The notes below the pieces were generated by a model. The model searched no databases and was not told the origin of the DNA. It saw only the letters and a program-made list of their open reading frames with translations. The position numbers and the translations under genes were made by a program. DNA of 64,000 nucleotides from Chamaea fasciata (taxonomy: Eukaryota; Chordata; Aves; Passeriformes; Sylviidae), in NCBI GenBank assembly GCA_029207755.1, contig JARCOQ010000012.1, positions 1,116,001-1,180,000 of the forward strand. Reading direction: 5' to 3'. Shown in pieces: positions 58,119 to 64,000 of the stretch (position 1 is the stretch's first letter; each line of letters starts with the position of its first letter).

Positions 58119-59244
58119 CTGCAAGTGAAGTTCAACAGTAAATTCACTTCCATTTGCTTTTCACCATCATCCAAAGCTGCCTTCAACTCCTGCTGCACCA
58201 GGGAAACTGAGCTCCAGAGATGTTTCAGTCTTTGGGTTTCATACACTAAGCAACTTAGTTCAACTAAAGGTAAACACAGATGGAGAAATTAGGGTGAGAG
58301 GCAAATAGCTGGGGTGTACATGACTCTTTTTAACTGGGGAAATGTACATGCTTTTTGTGATTCTGACATGCTGCTTGGAAATATTTTGACTATTTCACTA
58401 TTTTTTTGTAGTATGACAAGCTTAGATTGGCACCGTGGCCCACAGCTGGACTGTAAAGCTGCAAATCCCTGCTTTGTGCATTTAACCTTTTCTCCCAGCT
58501 GCAGTTTTCCCACTGTGCTCCATGGCTTTGCCAGCTCAAGGCTCCATTAATTCAGTGTGCTGTGTGGGGGCTGCACCAGAATGCCAGGGATATTTCAGCT
58601 GGCAGGGGATGCTGCTGCCCACTTGTTCAACACTGCTTCTTGCAGGAAGCCAGCTGTCATCACTCTTTCCTTAATTACAGGTGAAAGGAAAAGGGACTCT
58701 TTACTTGGCTTTAGGGCAAGGTGAACTTCTTATTTCTAATTAGAAATGTTGAAATTATTTAAACTAGGTACACTTCAAACCAGGCACATTTCAAGCTATG
58801 CCTTTTTCTCGGCTGATATTGCAGCAGATGGAGTCTAGTAAGATCTGAAAGCTCTTTGCTTTGGAATGCACTTCCTTTTGTTACCTCATTAATTGTGAAT
58901 ACCTAAAGAAATTTAACAAATCCACAGCTCTGGGCAAGCACATTAAAACAAAGATGGCATGAACAACCAAACTGATGAGAACTAGCAACTGTCTTTACAG
59001 AATGGTTCTATTATTAGTGATCTTTTTAGTAGTTTGTATCATAACATCCCAGCAAATGTATCTCCTAAGCAGTAAGTTAGAAAATGTCTCCATCCAGTCA
59101 GGAAAAGTTTACACTGAGATTTGAAAATCCAGTGAAATTCCTGTATGTGGTATCTGCAAGTCACTAAAAAATGGTGTGATTCATAAAAATAACCTTATGA
59201 ACTTCTCTTTCTGTACAAAAGAATGTTACTGAAATAACAGAATA

Positions 59245-59280
59245 ATTACTTCATGAATGCCATGAATTACTTCATGAATG
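59245..59280. repeat. Short direct repeat containing TTCATGAA
   Basis: ATTACTTCATGAATG occurs twice, 21 bases apart; each copy contains the palindrome TTCATGAA. Confidence 0.85.
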
Positions 59281-59725
59281 ACTTTTCTGAATGCCATTCT
59301 TGTTAATGCAACCTTGCACAGAACCCAAAGATTTTCAACTTTCTTATACAGTCCCGACTCTTATGCTGGAGCAGGATCAATTCTATTTCAGAGCTAACAT
59401 AAAGCTCAACAAACAATCACGTTCTTCTCTCCTCTACTGCCCAGGACAGGTTCTTATCTTAAAGCATGTGTTTTATTGAAGTCAATTGCTGACAAACCAA
59501 TATTAGTTCTGGTCTGAGAAAAGTCAACAGATAAAACCACAACTGATTCAATCTAAGTTCACAATTAAACTCCAGCTGCCCCGTGAGATAGAAATCATCA
59601 TCATACCAAAAGCTACACACTTAGCAAAATGGCAGTGCTGGATTTTGAACAAGCTCTAGTTTCAAATTTGTGACTACTGAAAAGTTTTCTAATACCAAAA
59701 AGTGGCTGACTCTTAAATGCTCCTT

Positions 59726-59748
59726 AAAAAAAAAAAAAAAAAAAAAAA
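59726..59748. repeat. A23 homopolymer
   Basis: A run of 23 A in the region 5' of the DPY19L3 exons. No adjoining SINE body was recognised. Confidence 0.9.
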
Positions 59749-60734
59749 GGAATGCTAACATTTGGAATTTATTAAGGGGGAGAGAGGAATCACAGAGGGG
59801 GATCTAATTAGCAAAAATGCATTCAAACATGATTAATTTGTAATCCTGGCACCAGCTGTATTCAACCAAATGCTATACTTTATGAGACAAACACTAGTGA
59901 GTTTTACATCTGTTTCATGCTAGGATAACATCTGTTTTATTCACTGAAAATACTTTTCCAGTTCTACAGCAATTTATACTTTTCCTAGCATTCCATGTCA
60001 ATAAAAACACACAGACTTATGGGTAAACATTGTGAGAGCACATGCTTATCTGCCTGTACATTCACTTTGTGGGGTTGCAACAAAGCAGTTATCACTGTTG
60101 CAAGGGAAAAATAAAGAACACTGTCCTCTGGGACACACAGAGAGCTGCTTATTATTTCAATTTATGCAACTGTATCCTAATAATATTAAGCATTCACAGC
60201 CAAATACAAAGGACTTTCTCTCAAGGGCAGTGCAAAATTTTAGAGCTTATGACTCTTCAAACTCCTTAGCAAGTCCTTCAGAATGCTGAGCAAGCAGCCA
60301 AAGCCTGACTTGAATTTTTCTATAAATAATGAGCATAAATAAAGCTCCAACTACTTCTCTTTTTTTGAGATAGCTAAAACAAAATCTGCGTAATGGAAAC
60401 TATTAGTTTTTCAATTTAAGACCAGGAAGATTTGAAATTCTTCTCAAGTGCACAAGTGGAAACTCAACACACGCAGCTGCTGTCAACGTTCCCAGTCGAG
60501 AGCAAGCCTCCAGCAAAGCCATCTAATCCTTGGGCAGCTCTCCTGGCTGGTTCACCTCAAGCCCATCTGTTTGAGTGGCGTGCTCCAGATGAGATGCGAC
60601 CCAGAGGAAAAGCATCCCCAACACCTCGACAGGCACTCCTGTGGAGAAGCCCAGCCAAAGTCCTGGACGCCCTCCTTCCCTTCCTGCCTGAGCATTCGCT
60701 CTGTGGAGCTCTCATTACCTGTTTGCCCGCTTTT

Positions 60735-60910
60735 CCTCACAGAGTTATTGAATGTTTGGGGCTGGAAGGGACCTTAGAGCCCACCCAGTGTCACCCCCTG
60801 CACTGCCCCAGGCTGCTCCAAGCCTCAATGTCCAACCTGGCCTTGGACACCACCAGGCACCCAGGGGCAGCCACAGCTTCTCTGGGCACTCATCCCTGGT
60901 TTGGATTCCA
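60735..60910 (-). mobile_element. CR1 LINE fragment, 5'-truncated
   Basis: Contains GGCTGGAAGGGACCTTAGAG, GGCTGCTCCAAGCC, TCCAACCTGGCCTTGGACAC and GCAGCCACAGCTTCTCTGGG in the reverse orientation of CR1. It lies upstream of the DPY19L3 exons seen, probably in its first introns. Confidence 0.85.
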
Positions 60911-63900
60911 AATGTAAAAAGGGAAAATATGAGCACTTCACAGACTAAATCCTGGCATTCTTATCCTGAAAGACTTACAGTCTTACATCTTCATTCCTGA
61001 CTTCCTGCAAGCAGCAATTTTTTTAAAGGAAAAAATCAGTAACACTATCTACATGCTTACTCAGAAGGAGTGAAGAAGAAATGAATGCTCTGGTTTATTC
61101 ATTTTTCTTACAGTATTAATTTCCTACGTGGCCTTGGCCCATTTCTGTTCAAAGTTTCTTCAGAATCTGCAGTTGAACAAGCAATGCTGACAGGAGAGCT
61201 GGCCCCCCATCTTGCTATTTGCATAGCAGATTCTGTTCCCAAAAAATGCTGCACTGAAGGGGCAGCCACTAAACTGCTACTGAAAATCACTGAAAATAGA
61301 CAAGCCATTTCAGATGTGTTATGCCAGAACATTTACAGAAAACTGAGAAAGGATTTTTGGATAAGAAATCTGTTTTGACTTCGACCATCACAAACAGAAA
61401 TGTTTGTTGGTTTAATGTATATCAGAAGGGATTAAAATTTTTTTCCTCAAAGTTATTTGATCAAGATAAGTGATTATAACTTGTGATCCCTGCTAGAAGG
61501 GGACACAAACACAGCTTCTGACTAGGTGTCATGATATGCTCCATTTTTTCTGTTTGGTTGTTTGTTTTTTTGTGGTTTTTTTTGCATTCTTTCAGGAAGT
61601 CTTGAAATAAAATAAAAAAGGAGCAATTGTGTACCCCCTTCATTGTATAAGCCACCCTTCAAGATGTGCTGTTTCAGTTTTTTCTGGTAGGAAAACAATT
61701 GTGCATCTTTCTCCTGTGACCATGGCTAATTGATAATAGCAGCACATTTACCAGCAAACAAGAACAAGCCTCACACACAGAGCAGCAGCTGAAATCAATG
61801 CACTGTTGAAAGCCATATTCAAAATACTGCAAAACAGTTTAACAACGACCAGACAGTTTTTCTACTTGGGTGAACCATTGCTGGAAGACACCCAAAACTG
61901 AACTGGCTTTCAATGAATTGCAATTGAAATTACAGAAAGGCCATCACTGCAAGTGTGTGTGCAAGTCCTGACTCCAATTATTTAGGAGTTAGGAGTCATG
62001 ACTTTGCATAATAAACTCTCTATACTTCCAATTTTTAGAGCTGAGTACAACTGCACACTTTTTAAATATGCAGCTGCAGTTTCCATGTATCTGAAGGGTC
62101 TTCAGAACAAAACTTTCACCTTTTGCACCTAAAAGGTGCCGGTACAAATGTCTGCCTGGTGCAAAAGTGTCAGAAAAACACTGCACATCTTCAAATAGAA
62201 GAGAACCTTCATATAAAAGAAAAGATGACAAAACAGGTCTCCCATTACATCTCTGTATTCGTTAAGTTGCTACACAGACTCTTCAGGGCATGAATTCTTA
62301 TCATCTGACTAATTGTATCTTATTGGATGAAAGGAATGAAGTTCAGGAGAATAATGCATGGTTATATAATTTTTGTATCAGATTTCAGCAACATAAATCC
62401 TCTAATTTGCCCCACTTATAGCCAATTCAGAGTGACTGAAGTCAGTGGTTTAAAATATATGGAAACAGAACTGATTTAGAATTTTTCTTTTCTATGTTGC
62501 AGAGCAGTGGTGATGCTCTACTGCATTTCACAGCACAGGGGTTACTAAAACATTGGATGTGCATTTGTAATGCATCCATTTATTCTATGTTACATTTAAT
62601 GAAAACATCACGAAATGAGATCACCTCTGTATTTCACTAAGCAAGGCACACAATAACTGTGGGGCAAGGATTACACTACAGTTCTCCCTCCTGAGAATCT
62701 GGGCAGGGGTATGAACTAAAAAAAAAACTTCACCTTTTCAAACTTTTGGAAAGTACAGTTAATATCTGCAAAAATATACGCTTTGGCCAAACTATAAAAT
62801 GTTAAGAGGGAAAAAAAGCAAATTTTCCACTTATTTTCCGTGTAATTTTTGAGGGTCTTATCTTTCTTAGCGTACAGCATGTGCTGTAATGAAAAGATGA
62901 GCCAATTCAGAAGAGCTGGAAAACATGTACATACCCCTGGAGAGACCACACTCCTACACACAGGCATAGAGACATCTGCGGATTGTTTTACAGATATTGG
63001 GATGAGCCTTCCCGCCTCAGCTCTGCAGGAAATTTCAGACTCTTCACATGCAGCCTTCTCCTCCCATACTACTCCTAAAGCAGTATTTTGTTTAAAATGA
63101 GCACCACATGCATGCTCTGGTGGAGATCACATCCCACTGAAGAAGGGACACTGTGAGACCAGAGTGACTGCAGCTCTTTCTCCTTTACCCTGCCGGTGGA
63201 TGAACTTAATGCTTTTCGGAATCTTTCCATCAGACTGGCTGGAACTGCTCTTGCTGCAGTGTCACCAGCTATCCACCACCCCCATGGCATGAAATAACAG
63301 CTACAGAGACAACAGAATCCAGACTACAGAAAAACTAGAGGGGTTTATTTCAGTTTTGATATCTGGTGGCATGCTAGTGTACTTTAAATGAAAACAATAA
63401 TTATCAAATAAAAGAACTGTTTCACCCCTTAAGAGGACAACTTAATAACAACTACAGAACTGCTAAATTCAGTGAACTCTGTGCTCCTCTGGGTCAGTGT
63501 GACAGAATAAAAAGATGTATCCATTATGTTCATACATTGCCACAAGCCCGTGCCTGCTTATACTTCAAAATACAAAACACCTTGAAGTCATTCACTCCTT
63601 GCTTTCATGAGGAAAAGGCAAAGCCGAGGTGTACCTTCAATATATTGTGTACAATCTCTCTATATAACCAAGGGAAGGTCAGGGTGGGTACAACACAATA
63701 TTATATGTATGATACAACAGCAATTGCTCCAGTAAAGGCAAATTATTTGTATTAGTGGAATGTAAATGTTTCTGGGCTACAAAAAGAGTGTAGCATAGAA
63801 AAGACATATTGTAAGGCAAGTATTCCAGTTAAATGTATGCACTCTTTGAACACCACAATACACAGACCTGGCAGAATGGATTTCAGGCATTTGAAAGGCA

Positions 63901-64000
63901 AATGATTCACCTGTTCTTTTCTCTGGTTAAATTTAGCTGTGGGTACAGCTGCATTATATTCTCTGCAGTGATTCTGAAAAAACTAGTCACTCCTGGGTTG

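Larger units (their letters stand above)
58119..64000. other. DPY19L3: Presumed 5' intron of DPY19L3
   Basis: Searched on the minus strand for the exon that should end with a helix followed by LHENDLWF-type sequence; none was found. Contains the CR1 at 60.7 kb, the A23 run and a short direct repeat. Confidence 0.55.

Noticed and set aside
62716..62967. 83-codon minus-strand frame as a possible upstream DPY19L3 exon
   Set aside because: It has no similarity to the expected N-terminus and no fitting donor.

Overview
The window is vertebrate nuclear DNA and most likely comes from a bird. The evidence is intron-rich genes with GT-AG splice sites, several CR1 LINE fragments of avian type (the conserved 3' block around 40.6 kb and 60.7 kb), and an avian endogenous-retrovirus LTR at 24.06-24.65 kb. 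The LTR and the CR1 variant suggest a neoavian, perhaps passerine, genome, but I cannot fix the species. No bacterial, phage or CRISPR-like content was seen.

Two protein-coding genes lie tail to tail. (1) Positions 846-30961, plus strand: the 3' part of a type III classical cadherin, a DN-cadherin / chicken Hz-cadherin-like protein. I found 24 exons whose splice phases all agree. Together they encode about 2,014 residues: one partial and nine complete cadherin repeats, a primitive classic cadherin region, EGF, laminin G, EGF, laminin G, EGF, one transmembrane helix, and a cytoplasmic tail with a p120-binding-like juxtamembrane motif and a beta-catenin-binding-like C-terminus. The 5' exons lie before position 1. 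(2) Positions 58118-36999, minus strand: DPY19L3, an ER C-mannosyltransferase. Sixteen exons encode 637 residues plus a stop. By comparison with the human protein as I remember it (716 residues), only the first ~79 residues are missing; their exons must lie beyond 64000.

The 6 kb between the two stop codons holds both 3' ends. A good AATAAA plus GT-rich site at about 32.85 kb could end the cadherin transcript, and an AATAAA plus T-rich site at about 34.49 kb could end DPY19L3. The first of these sits in what looks like an ancient MIR/L2-type repeat tail. Other repeats are a 32-bp tandem array just after the first visible cadherin exon, an old CR1 piece at 18.8-19.1 kb, a very old CR1 coding fragment at 46.0-46.2 kb, and simple repeats. 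Three AT-rich stretches dense in TAATTA or octamer (ATTTGCAT) motifs are candidate conserved enhancers.

The two genes have no known shared pathway. The cadherin is expected to mediate calcium-dependent adhesion at the plasma membrane, and DPY19L3 to glycosylate tryptophans of secretory proteins in the ER; their adjacency is probably only synteny. The most noteworthy items are the type III cadherin (a class absent from placental mammals), its calcium-poor inter-repeat linkers, its microsatellite-built serine/leucine/glycine tail, and possible alternative C-terminal processing.
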